Positions 26,634-34,925 of a DNA stretch of 64,000 nt are shown here, one piece after another. A program made the translations under genes and the position numbers. Position 1 is the stretch's first letter. The number at the start of each line of letters is the position of its first letter. The stretch is taken from the NCBI GenBank assembly GCA_002163245.1, contig MAAL01000112.1, positions 1 to 64,000 on the forward strand. Direction: 5' to 3'. The notes beneath the pieces were generated by a model. It saw nothing but the letters and a program-made list of their open reading frames with translations, had not been told where the DNA came from and made no database searches. The stretch comes from Gammaproteobacteria bacterium 42_54_T18 (GTDB taxonomy: Bacteria > Pseudomonadota > Gammaproteobacteria > Pseudomonadales > Ketobacteraceae).

Positions 26634-28604
26634 ATGACCAAAACCAATGGACCGGTATATCAAAGTACAGATACGGATATAGGTATCGATCAAGATGTTA
26701 TTAAACATGTAGAACAAATTCCCGATTTGTTTCTTAAAAGTTATGTTGTAGAAAGTCTGTCAATTGAATCGTTGGCCCGTAGCATTGAAAATTATCAGGA
26801 GCATGCCACGTACCAGGGGGTGATTGACTGCCTCGAAAACGTAAAAAACAGTGTTATCTCAAATCTAACTCAGCGTTTTAACGCTTCTTTTTCTGATAAG
26901 GCCTGTAACTATCGGTTAGGAGACGAAAATGCGGTTAGCTTTCATGCTAACTCCTTAAGTCTGGTCACTGAAAAAGAGCTAGTGTCCCAGCTTAATCTTG
27001 AGAAGTACTTTTTCGTCTCACAAGAAAATCATGAAAAGATGTTGCTGGAATTTGGTTGGACGTTTTGTACGGGGGTATTCGACGAGGCATCTGAAAGGGT
27101 ATTAGAACGTATGCGCCCTGGGTTTCTCGCGCTTATTATTCAACAAGCCTTAGATTCTGTGATCGATGATAAACAAATTGTTCGTATTGCCTACCGCTTT
27201 ATTTGTGCTCATTTTTTTAGTGCATTAAGTCAGCATTATGAATTGATGACACCTTCGTTAAAAAAGTCTGTCATGAAGATAAAGGAATCGACTGCATTAT
27301 TATCAATTGATACCGTTGAGAGTGCTACTAGCATAGATGTCACAGGGCTATTAAAAAATTGGGATGTACCATCATCGTTGGGAAATAAAGTATCTGGATT
27401 TGACGGATTTACCGACTTTGATCAGATGACCCCTGATACACAGATTCATACTGCTAGCATTGAGGACATAACGCAGCTGTTGCAGCTATTAAGCAATAAA
27501 CGTCTTCTTGATAGTGATGAACTGCTGGATGTGTGTGATGTAAGGTCTGCACTTAAGGACTCACTTGGTAATCTTTCTGAAGAGGGCTATCTCACCGTTA
27601 TTGATAGTGTTAGTGAAAATATTCTAAATTTGGTTAATCATCTGTTTGAGGATATCTGTGATAACAATGAATATAGCGATAGCGTTGCTTTGCAAATTAT
27701 TAGGGTGCAATCGCCTGTGATGCAGGTGGCGCTCACGGATAGTAAAATATTTCAATCTTCAGATCACCCCGTGCGTCGATACTTAAATACGTTAAGTTAC
27801 CTGGGGCTTCGTGTTTCTAATCAAGATGAGGAGGGGTATGCCGCAATACGAGATTCCGTCAATGCGCTTATAGAAACGTTCCACGGAGACACGAGTGTCT
27901 TCACCGAATTGACGAAAGATCTGGATGTATATATCGAAAATTCAATGTATTCCAGCAAATGGAAAAGCGAGGAATATCATCAAGAAAACGGATCAACAAA
28001 CTCCAAATACATGGTTGTTCATGAGTTTTTGGGTTCTCAAAAAAGCCTACTTAACAATGAACTTGCATTCCATAAGCTTATGTTTATTGTGTGGAAAGCC
28101 ATTTTATCAAAAATAGTCCTGCGCCATGGTAGTCAAAGTAAACAATGGAATTATGCTACAAAAATTTATGGTGAAACCGTGTGGAGTACTCAAGTTGATG
28201 CGAACGACGAGGGTAAGCGCGGGATACTAAGGAGGTTGCCAGGAATCCTTCGTGGGGTCGGTGAACTATTCACGCTTTATGGGCTCTCTCAAGAGGTCGC
28301 CAATACCATCCGTGAGCACATGATAGAGATCCACCTAACGATCATCCGTGGTACAGACGGAAAAGATATTGCAGAAGACCCTGCCCATGCGTTAGCACTT
28401 TTTAGTTGTTTAAAAGGGCAGGTCCTGCAAGAGGCGAATTGTGATCACGAAGCGGAATTTGATGCACTACATAATGTCATTTTTCAATTCGATGACATTG
28501 CACCATTTTCCACAGACCCCTCTGTTTCAAGTAGGGAAAACTATAGGAAAAATGTGTTTGATGAAAGCTTGGAATCTGTAGCTGCTAGAATACAGTCGAT
28601 TTAA
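26634..28604 (+). CDS. DUF1631 family protein lacking the C-terminal beta domain
   Basis: A 656-residue protein from the ATG at 26634 (AAGG just before it); a GTG at 26619 is the alternative. The middle contains VQSPVMQVALTDSKIF, then SDHPVRRYLNTLSYLGL, the most conserved DUF1631 element. Unlike the paralogue at 8288-10438, it ends shortly after the helical region and lacks the final NRSG...DRAL beta domain. Function is unknown for the family. The gene is monocistronic, between an oxygenase and the convergent repeat protein. Presence of two divergent copies in one window suggests separate roles. Confidence 0.72.
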   Translation: MTKTNGPVYQSTDTDIGIDQDVIKHVEQIPDLFLKSYVVESLSIESLARSIENYQEHATYQGVIDCLENVKNSVISNLTQRFNASFSDKACNYRLGDENAVSFHANSLSLVTEKELVSQLNLEKYFFVSQENHEKMLLEFGWTFCTGVFDEASERVLERMRPGFLALIIQQALDSVIDDKQIVRIAYRFICAHFFSALSQHYELMTPSLKKSVMKIKESTALLSIDTVESATSIDVTGLLKNWDVPSSLGNKVSGFDGFTDFDQMTPDTQIHTASIEDITQLLQLLSNKRLLDSDELLDVCDVRSALKDSLGNLSEEGYLTVIDSVSENILNLVNHLFEDICDNNEYSDSVALQIIRVQSPVMQVALTDSKIFQSSDHPVRRYLNTLSYLGLRVSNQDEEGYAAIRDSVNALIETFHGDTSVFTELTKDLDVYIENSMYSSKWKSEEYHQENGSTNSKYMVVHEFLGSQKSLLNNELAFHKLMFIVWKAILSKIVLRHGSQSKQWNYATKIYGETVWSTQVDANDEGKRGILRRLPGILRGVGELFTLYGLSQEVANTIREHMIEIHLTIIRGTDGKDIAEDPAHALALFSCLKGQVLQEANCDHEAEFDALHNVIFQFDDIAPFSTDPSVSSRENYRKNVFDESLESVAARIQSI

Positions 28605-28725
28605 AATACACCGGCCCCAGTCGCCTGCTAAAAGGATGTTGAGCTCGAATCCATTAGCATGCAATGGCGCCGGAGTGTTGCTGGCTATAGCGCTTTTAAT
28701 TATTATTTTTCACTGTTATTGGTTG

Positions 28726-29304
28726 TTAGTGAGGTAGGTTTTGAGGCTTGGGTGATTCACCGTTATAGGCTTGTGAAAGGTCTTCAAAAAAAGTGGGGTT
28801 TTCTGATTGCAAACGAATAACTAAAGTTACCAAGGTTTCTTTATCCAGGCTTTTTAGCAGAGATGGCAATAGTTCTGGATTGTCTGCTAAATATCCGTTA
28901 ACAGTAACGCCAATGACTTCTGGATTGATCGCATTGAGCAAGGATGAGCCAAATTGAGGTTGGTCTTGCAGTAAGGTGTTAACACCTTGTGCAATAAGTT
29001 TCGGATCAATCGATTCAACTAAGTCAGAAAGGTAATTAGGGCTGCGGGTGAAGAGGTCGTTAATAAAGCGAGAGATGAAGGAAGGGTTAATGCCAGCCGC
29101 TAGCTCAAATATCATTTCAGGGTGCTCATCCAGCAGCTTGTTAACTGAATTAGCAACGGGTTTAGGGTCAATAGACCCCACAACCTTGGCGATAAAGTCG
29201 GGATTCTTGTGCAGTACATCGTTGATTGCGTTGCCTAGTGCCTTTGTATCCAAATGCCCGACAATGGAATAAATGAGTTTTACTAACCACTTTGTGATAT
29301 TCAT
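28726..29304 (-). CDS. Protein of tandem 27-residue repeats, unknown function
   Basis: A 192-residue protein in which residues from about 22 to 180 form about six repeats of 27 residues. The consensus is roughly xxxVNxLLxxxPxxxxxLLxxIxPxxI (for example VNKLLDEHPEMIFELAAGIN and VNTLLQDQPQFGSSLLNAIN). The regular amphipathic helix pairs suggest an alpha-solenoid or a membrane-surface-binding rod. There is no signal peptide; residues 1-12 are hydrophobic. AGGA stands eight bases before the ATG. I do not recognise the family. Its start region overlaps untranslated sequence of the divergent small gene at 29406. Confidence 0.7.
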   Translation of the reverse strand: MNITKWLVKLIYSIVGHLDTKALGNAINDVLHKNPDFIAKVVGSIDPKPVANSVNKLLDEHPEMIFELAAGINPSFISRFINDLFTRSPNYLSDLVESIDPKLIAQGVNTLLQDQPQFGSSLLNAINPEVIGVTVNGYLADNPELLPSLLKSLDKETLVTLVIRLQSENPTFFEDLSQAYNGESPKPQNLPH

Positions 29305-29405
29305 TGTTTTTCCTCGCGTGTGAGACTGCTCGCTTTCTTATTGTTTTCACTGCATTTGGGATGATGGTATCATTTTTGGCGATATATTTGATAGGGTTAA
29401 AAATA

Positions 29406-29654
29406 ATGGAAGAATTGGCATCTGCACTACTGAGTACATTTGAAGATTATCGACTTTCTAAGGGGGAGAAGACTGCCTTTCGAGAGCTGCTTATGGAGTA
29501 TCAGGAGGATACTGATGCCCTAAATTTTGTACGTAATAAAGCGTTTGATATCGTTAATATTCAGATGCAAAAACAACAGTCATTTGATATGTCTGGGTTT
29601 AAATTTTCGATTGCCAAGGTTAACGATTTCTTCCGAGCTTGTCATGGCTGGTAA
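29406..29654 (+). CDS. Small hypothetical protein, helical
   Basis: An 82-residue protein from the ATG at 29406, preceded by AGGG. The frame is open further upstream but that part (from 29304) would overlap the start of the divergent gene and reads as a hydrophobic artefact. The sequence DYRLSKGEKTAFRELLMEY followed by LNFVRNKAFDIV resembles a small helical domain found at the N terminus of some phospholipase D-like proteins, but I cannot name it. Its 3' end overlaps the HMG-CoA reductase gene by 35 bp in convergent orientation. Confidence 0.55.
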   Translation: MEELASALLSTFEDYRLSKGEKTAFRELLMEYQEDTDALNFVRNKAFDIVNIQMQKQQSFDMSGFKFSIAKVNDFFRACHGW

Positions 29655-30828
29655 CCCAATCTCCCGCCAAGATAGCCCCGCTTAAAGAAAGGTCTCCCGC
29701 TAACACCGTTCCAGCCACAATTTCTGCAAACTTATTTACCTTTCCTTGCCCGTAACATCCGAGCAACTCTAGGCATTCTTTTTGGGTCCCCAACCCTGTG
29801 CCTCCGCCGTGAGTGGCAACAATCAACGATGGAATTGTGATGGAGACGTAGTAATTTCCATCGTCATCTAAGTCTGCGTAGGATATTGCTGCTGAAGATT
29901 CAGCGACGTTTGCTGCATCTTGCCCACAGGCGATGAATAACGCGGCTAGTGCGTTGGGGGAGTGTACGCCGGTATTGATAGAGCCAGCCATAAAGCTACC
30001 AACATGGGAGATTTGGCGCATTTTATAAATCATCTCAGTAGGTACACCCAGAATAGATTGCATCGTATCGTTTGGGATTAGGGCTTCTGCAATGACCCGT
30101 TTCCCCCTGGTGTGTAATGTGTTTAATTGCGAATGTTTTTTATCGGTATCCATCGCGCCCGATAGCATATATCGCTGTAATCCACAGTCAGGTTTGTTTT
30201 TTGGGTACTCTGTTGCGATCCACTCACATGCAGCAGATGTTGCTTTGCCTACCATATTTTGTCCCGCAGCATCTCCCGTGGTGTAATTAAATCGCAGGTA
30301 TCGCATGCGGGCAGCGGCATATTGTTCGATATTTCTGAGAGCACCGGATCGAGTGGTTTCTTCGGCTTGGGCTTTTATTGATGTGAAATTATCTTCAATC
30401 CAAAGACCAAAGTCCCGTGCTTGCCGAGCGTCTTCAAAAATAAATACGGGCGCACGCTGCATTGCATCATCTACTACAGAGACTTTTACGCCGCCAGATT
30501 CTCGTAATAGACGCATCCCCCGACTATAGCTTGCGACTAATGTACCTTCGGTCGTAGCCATAGGAACATAAAATTCCCCTTGTGCATGTTCTCCATTAAT
30601 AAGTATTGGCCCTGCTAAACCAATAGGAATTTGTGCAACACCGAAGAAGTTTTCGATGTTGCCTGCGGTGGACGCCGGATCAATGGAATAGTTAGAAACG
30701 TGGTGTAGGGCCGTTTCGCGCTGTTGTTTGATAAAAGTACGCCTATTCTCTGCTTGAGTCTCTGTGTAATCGTTAGTCTTATCTCTTGGAATAGAGGGTG
30801 ATCCAGTTTTTGGGTTTTGCTCCGTCAT
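29620..30828 (-). CDS. Hydroxymethylglutaryl-CoA reductase, class I type
   Basis: A 402-residue soluble enzyme from the ATG at 30828. All four catalytic residues of HMG-CoA reductase are present: E94 in MATTEGTLVAS, K230 in DTDKK, D304 in CGQDAANVAE and H395 in VTSHDKLGR. It reduces HMG-CoA to mevalonate with two NAD(P)H (or the reverse). The ENVMVGKA-equivalent reads NMVGKATSAA. The C-terminal histidine loop and GGGTGLGTQKECLELLG resemble the class I (biosynthetic) enzymes rather than the degradative Pseudomonas type, and there is no membrane domain. No other mevalonate-pathway gene is in the window. An acyl-CoA ligase lies 98 bp upstream on the same strand. The longer frame from a TTG at 30843 is less likely. 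Confidence 0.9.
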   Translation of the reverse strand: MTEQNPKTGSPSIPRDKTNDYTETQAENRRTFIKQQRETALHHVSNYSIDPASTAGNIENFFGVAQIPIGLAGPILINGEHAQGEFYVPMATTEGTLVASYSRGMRLLRESGGVKVSVVDDAMQRAPVFIFEDARQARDFGLWIEDNFTSIKAQAEETTRSGALRNIEQYAAARMRYLRFNYTTGDAAGQNMVGKATSAACEWIATEYPKNKPDCGLQRYMLSGAMDTDKKHSQLNTLHTRGKRVIAEALIPNDTMQSILGVPTEMIYKMRQISHVGSFMAGSINTGVHSPNALAALFIACGQDAANVAESSAAISYADLDDDGNYYVSITIPSLIVATHGGGTGLGTQKECLELLGCYGQGKVNKFAEIVAGTVLAGDLSLSGAILAGDWVTSHDKLGRNR

Positions 30829-30926
30829 GTGATAAATTTCCAAATAGTTTCTATTAAGTTAATCGATTACTATTGTGATATTTCAGAGAACTAAAGTCGT
30901 TGAAAAAACAGCCCGCCTAACTTTTC

Positions 30927-32489
30927 TTAATTCACCTGCTTGTCTTTACCTTCCCAAAACGGTGCGCGTAAGTTTTTCTTTAACACTTTTCCAGCACCGC
31001 TTATTGGCAACGGTTGGTCACTAAAATCAATGGATCGTGGAATCTTATACGAGGCTATTTTTTCTTTACAGAAATCGATCAACTCCGTTTTACTTGGAGT
31101 ATGGCCTGAATGTAAAATAACAATCGCATGTACCTGTTCACCCCATTGCTCACTCGGGATACCTATGACTGCGCAGCTTTCAACGGCAGGGTGCTGGAAC
31201 AAAGCGTTTTCAACTTCTATTGAATAGACATTCTCACCTCCGGATACAATCATATCTTTGACGCGGTCAGCGATATATAAAAAACCATCTTCATCAAGGT
31301 AACCGGCATCGCCTGTATGCATCCAGCCATTTTTCTTGGCTTCGGCCGTTTCTTTTTCTCTGCGCCAATAACCTTTCATAACCATCGGGCCTCGGGCGAT
31401 AACTTCACCGATTTCGCCACTGGGAAGGTCTTGATCATTTTCGTCCACAATTCGTATTTCCCCTGTTAAAACCACGCAACCAGCGGACCTTGCTCGATGG
31501 GCAAATGGGCCGTCAAAATCATGAAACTCAGGGGCAAGAATTGTGATAAGTGGTGATAGCTCCGTCATTCCGTAAGCTTGGGAAAATTCGGTGGTAGGCA
31601 TTAATTCTTGAGCTGCTTTTAACACTGCTTCAGGCATAGGTGATGCACCGTAAGCTAATCGTTTAAAGCTGCTAATGTCGTAGTTGCCAGCGTTCGGTGT
31701 GTTAACGATCATGTTAACCATGGTGGGAACCAAAGTGCAGTTCGTTACTTTGTGGCGTTCTATGATTTTTAGTGTTTCTTCGGGCTCAAACCGGTCGATA
31801 AATACATGAGTGCCCCCAAACAGAGTGACCGCAATATTGGACGTTGCATCAGCAGCATGGAACATCGGTGCGGCGTGTAGATAGCGGGTATGCTTGTCAT
31901 ACTGGAGTCCACTTAGACAATTTAAGGCGTTGCTGACGATATTGTTATGGGTCAGCATAACCCCCTTGGGTAAACCGGTAGTGCCTCCGGTATAAAAAAT
32001 ACCAGCGGTGTCATTATTGCCAGCCCCAGCGTCGGGCGTTGGTTTCGCATCAATAATGAGTGCTTCGTAGGATAGAATGGCCGGAGTTGACTCTTTTGTA
32101 TCATAATTAATAATGGTTTCTACACTGCTTAATTTATCGTCAAATGCGGGTAACATTGCGCTAAATGTATCGTCTACGATTAGTACCTTGGTTTCTGAGT
32201 CATTCAGTAGGAAAACTAATTCTTCTGCTGCTAATCGGATGTTAAGTGGAACTGCAATTAGCCCTGCCCAAGCTAATGCATATTTTGTTTCTAGGTACTG
32301 GGCGCTATTGAGTGATAAAACAGCAACTCTATCCCCTTCATTCAGTTGTAGTGAATGTTTTAAACCACCTGCGAGTGTTGTGACACGGTGTACGAATTCT
32401 GCCCAGGTTTGTTGTTTATCACCATCGATGGTGGCAATTCCATTGGGGTTTAATTGAAGAGCACGACGCAGACTTTGGGTTATATGCAT
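30927..32489 (-). CDS. Acyl-CoA synthetase (AMP-forming, fatty-acid ligase type)
   Basis: A 520-residue adenylate-forming enzyme with the AMP-binding P-loop YTGGTTGLPKGVMLTH, YGMTELSPL (A5 motif), HTGDAGYLDEDGFLYIADR (A7) and a C-terminal lysine in ISGAGKVLKK. It activates a carboxylate with ATP and CoA to the acyl-CoA. The chain length or aromatic specificity cannot be read from sequence. It is divergent from the DUF6506-like gene across a spacer with a TGACAATA palindrome, and 98 bp upstream of the HMG-CoA reductase, possibly in one transcript. Confidence 0.9.
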   Translation of the reverse strand: MHITQSLRRALQLNPNGIATIDGDKQQTWAEFVHRVTTLAGGLKHSLQLNEGDRVAVLSLNSAQYLETKYALAWAGLIAVPLNIRLAAEELVFLLNDSETKVLIVDDTFSAMLPAFDDKLSSVETIINYDTKESTPAILSYEALIIDAKPTPDAGAGNNDTAGIFYTGGTTGLPKGVMLTHNNIVSNALNCLSGLQYDKHTRYLHAAPMFHAADATSNIAVTLFGGTHVFIDRFEPEETLKIIERHKVTNCTLVPTMVNMIVNTPNAGNYDISSFKRLAYGASPMPEAVLKAAQELMPTTEFSQAYGMTELSPLITILAPEFHDFDGPFAHRARSAGCVVLTGEIRIVDENDQDLPSGEIGEVIARGPMVMKGYWRREKETAEAKKNGWMHTGDAGYLDEDGFLYIADRVKDMIVSGGENVYSIEVENALFQHPAVESCAVIGIPSEQWGEQVHAIVILHSGHTPSKTELIDFCKEKIASYKIPRSIDFSDQPLPISGAGKVLKKNLRAPFWEGKDKQVN

Positions 32490-32543
32490 GTAAAGAACCT
32501 TGAGTTATGTTTCTTTTCGATGTTGCCATAATTACTTGTTCAG

Positions 32544-32570
32544 TGACAATACAAAAAAATGATATTGTCA
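32544..32570. promoter_or_regulatory. Palindrome TGACAATA-N11-TATTGTCA, candidate operator
   Basis: Perfect 8-bp arms (32544-32551 and 32563-32570) flank 11 AT-rich bases in the spacer between the acyl-CoA ligase and the DUF6506-like gene. The symmetry and divergent position fit a dimeric repressor site. No regulator gene is directly adjacent, so the binder is unknown. Confidence 0.5.
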
Positions 32571-32608
32571 GTTTAAACGTATATTGAATTGTAAAAGGAT
32601 GTACTAAC

Positions 32609-32896
32609 ATGGCATTAGAAAAATTTGGTTTTATCGTGGTTGGTGATGTGTTTGAACAGTTGCAGGGAACAGATAGCTTTCAAATGAGTGTTGTAGGTAT
32701 ACGTAAGCCTAAAGAGGCCATTGATGTTGCAAAAAAAATGGTTGAAGACGGTATTCAAATTATTGAGTTGTGCGGCGCTTTTGGCCCAGTGTGGACCGCT
32801 AGGGTAATCGAGGCCACTGAAGGTAAGGTGCCGATTGGTACGGTTACTTACGGTCCTGAATCAATGCCTGGGCTGTTTAAAGTGTTGTCGAGTTAG
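32609..32896 (+). CDS. Small DUF6506-like protein
   Basis: A 95-residue cytoplasmic protein with AAAGGA upstream of the ATG. It reads as alternating strands and helices (KFGFIVVGDV, then KKMVEDGIQIIELCGAFGP, then VPIGTVTYGPESM). The family name DUF6506 is a tentative recollection; no function is known. It precedes the DsbA-like gene by 60 bp on the same strand and may be cotranscribed with it. The conserved-looking ELCGAFGP is a candidate active or ligand site. Confidence 0.7.
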   Translation: MALEKFGFIVVGDVFEQLQGTDSFQMSVVGIRKPKEAIDVAKKMVEDGIQIIELCGAFGPVWTARVIEATEGKVPIGTVTYGPESMPGLFKVLSS

Positions 32897-32956
32897 ACAT
32901 ACTGGTATGATCTAAGGGCGGAGCAAAATCATTATCAGTCTAGTTATCTGGAAAAT

Positions 32957-33616
32957 ATGAAAACAACATTGTTTTATTTACATGACCCTATGTGTAGTTG
33001 GTGCTGGGGGTTTCGTCCGGTATGGGACGAAATTCAGGATAAACTGAAGAATGAATTTCCTGAACTTGATGTGGCTTACATAGTTGGTGGGTTAGCTCCA
33101 GATAGCGATGAGCCTATGTCGATAGCAATGCGTACTGCAATAGAGGGCTATTGGAAAAGGATAGCAACCGAGCTGGGTACGACATTTAATCACGCGTTCT
33201 GGACAGAGAATACCCCAAGGCGCTCAACCTATCCCGCATGTCGAGCGGTGTTAGCTGCAAAACGTCAGCATCTTGAGCACGAAATGATTGATGCAATACA
33301 ACAAGGTTATTATTTGCGAGCGATGAACCCTTCGGATGAAGGTGTTCTGATTCAATTGGCAGGAGAAATTCTCGATCTGGAGTGTGATTCATTGGATCAA
33401 TTTTGCAATGACCTTCGTTCCGAGGATATAGAGCAAGAGTTGCAGAAAAACATTAGTCAAAGTCACCAGTTTCAGGCTCAAGGGGTGGCGAATGGGTTCC
33501 CATCATTGGTATTGAGTGCAGAGTGTGAGGGTGTTGGGGGTTGGTGTTATGGCATTAATGTAGATTATGAAGTAGCCAGCACTGTGCTTTCGCAAGTTGC
33601 ATATTATCTAAGATAA
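32957..33616 (+). CDS. DsbA-family protein (FrnE-like thioredoxin fold)
   Basis: A 219-residue protein with the redox motif CSWC (C13, C16) in DPMCSWCWGF at the very N terminus and no signal peptide, so it is cytoplasmic. This layout is typical of the FrnE/2-hydroxychromene isomerase-like branch of DsbA proteins, not of periplasmic DsbA. A cis-proline position is suggested by GFPSLVL. It may act in thiol-disulfide exchange or as a glutathione-linked isomerase. It follows the DUF6506-like gene. Confidence 0.85.
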   Translation: MKTTLFYLHDPMCSWCWGFRPVWDEIQDKLKNEFPELDVAYIVGGLAPDSDEPMSIAMRTAIEGYWKRIATELGTTFNHAFWTENTPRRSTYPACRAVLAAKRQHLEHEMIDAIQQGYYLRAMNPSDEGVLIQLAGEILDLECDSLDQFCNDLRSEDIEQELQKNISQSHQFQAQGVANGFPSLVLSAECEGVGGWCYGINVDYEVASTVLSQVAYYLR

Positions 33617-33760
33617 ATTGTTAATTACGCTACTGTTGTCGCTTTATGTATTGCCGGTTTATGCATTGTCGGTAAAGCTTTGTGCGCGCGGTGTCTATCT
33701 ATGATGGTGTTAAATAGCACCAATAATGATAACGATAGATAACAAACAGTAGAGGGACGT

Positions 33761-34867
33761 ATGAAAATATTTAGTGGCATTCTAATGACAATGTTCTTAC
33801 TGGGGTGTTCTGGAGAGCCAGAGTTTGAACACTACGGTATTTACGCAGAGGGATTAAACGATTATCAACAGCTAAAGGCGGTTTCGGGTAAAGATGCAGA
33901 TAAATTTGCATCGAATACAACGCAGGTATCTTTGGGTGAAGGTGTTATTCGCTTCTATGTTTATCAAAAAGACTTTGATGCTGAGCGTTTTCAATTGCTG
34001 CAAATGGACCTGCTGACGAAAAAAACAAACGTATTGGATATTAACGTTTCACCGCGTGAACAAGAACAGAGTTATATCCTTAGCGCTAAAGTGGTCGATG
34101 ATGAACTTCCCATTTTTATGCTTATGGAAAAGAAGTCTTGGTATAACAAGGTTACATATATGGTCTCAACGGTAGATGTCGAGGGATATTTCGTAGGAGT
34201 GATGCTGAGTACAAAAACAAGAAATACAACATCTAGAATGAGAGATGTTGAAAGTCTATTGAAAACGTTCCCTGGAAACCCCCGTTTACTTACTGAGCGC
34301 TCGGTTTTGATCGAGAAAGCAGAGAAAGCAAAAGCCGAATTAGAAAAAATCCAAGTTGAAAAAGAAGAAAAGGCATATAAAGTACTTGTTGAGGCAAGAG
34401 AAACAGGGATAGCGTGGAAGACGTTGATAAGTAAATACGATACGTATTTAAGGCAATTCCCAAATGGCCTGCACAAAGCCGAAATTTTTAATAGCGCAGG
34501 TGAACTTAGGAAAAGACTGTCAGAAAGAAATAGAAAGGCGTTGGCTGAAGAGAAGTCAGACCTAAAGGGATTGGCTGACAGGTTCATTTTGGCAATAGAT
34601 AAGAAGGATCAAGCAGCAATAGCGGAGATAACCGTTAAATCCAGTACTGCTAGTCGTGTACTAAAAAACAAACTGTTCTCTCGAGTAAAAGTGGGTAGTG
34701 TTGGAATTTCAAGTTATAAAAAATCAGGAAAAAAAATGGACAAGGTGCAAATTCAGCTAGATGGTGGCGTGTTTATGATTCGCGCTCAGCTTATAGAAAA
34801 TGAATGGCGTGTTGTTGGTTACGCAGCGAGATCAGGTAAATGGTTTAAAATGCGAAAGGCCGTATAG
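33761..34867 (+). CDS. Hypothetical lipoprotein with coiled coil
   Basis: A 368-residue protein with a short signal and lipobox (MFLLGC, C16), after AGAGGGA. The middle (about residues 185-215) is a charged coiled coil (AEKAKAELEKIQVEKEEKAY), followed by a TPR-like helical stretch (LISKYDTYLRQFPNGLHKAE). The C terminus holds a small mixed alpha/beta domain ending in WRVVGYAARSGKWF, like domains of the NTF2/DUF4878 type. No function can be assigned. The leader contains two 15-bp direct copies (33643-33657, 33658-33672) inside a short GCTTTA/TAAAGC stem. Confidence 0.65.
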   Translation: MKIFSGILMTMFLLGCSGEPEFEHYGIYAEGLNDYQQLKAVSGKDADKFASNTTQVSLGEGVIRFYVYQKDFDAERFQLLQMDLLTKKTNVLDINVSPREQEQSYILSAKVVDDELPIFMLMEKKSWYNKVTYMVSTVDVEGYFVGVMLSTKTRNTTSRMRDVESLLKTFPGNPRLLTERSVLIEKAEKAKAELEKIQVEKEEKAYKVLVEARETGIAWKTLISKYDTYLRQFPNGLHKAEIFNSAGELRKRLSERNRKALAEEKSDLKGLADRFILAIDKKDQAAIAEITVKSSTASRVLKNKLFSRVKVGSVGISSYKKSGKKMDKVQIQLDGGVFMIRAQLIENEWRVVGYAARSGKWFKMRKAV

Positions 34868-34925
34868 ATAGCGCCGAGAAGTAAACGCGTGGATTGGTGG
34901 CAATGAGGTTGAAGTATCAATCTGA

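Noticed and set aside
33601-33760. Short repeats as a CRISPR fragment
   Set aside because: Only two imperfect 15-bp copies with no spacers and no cas genes.
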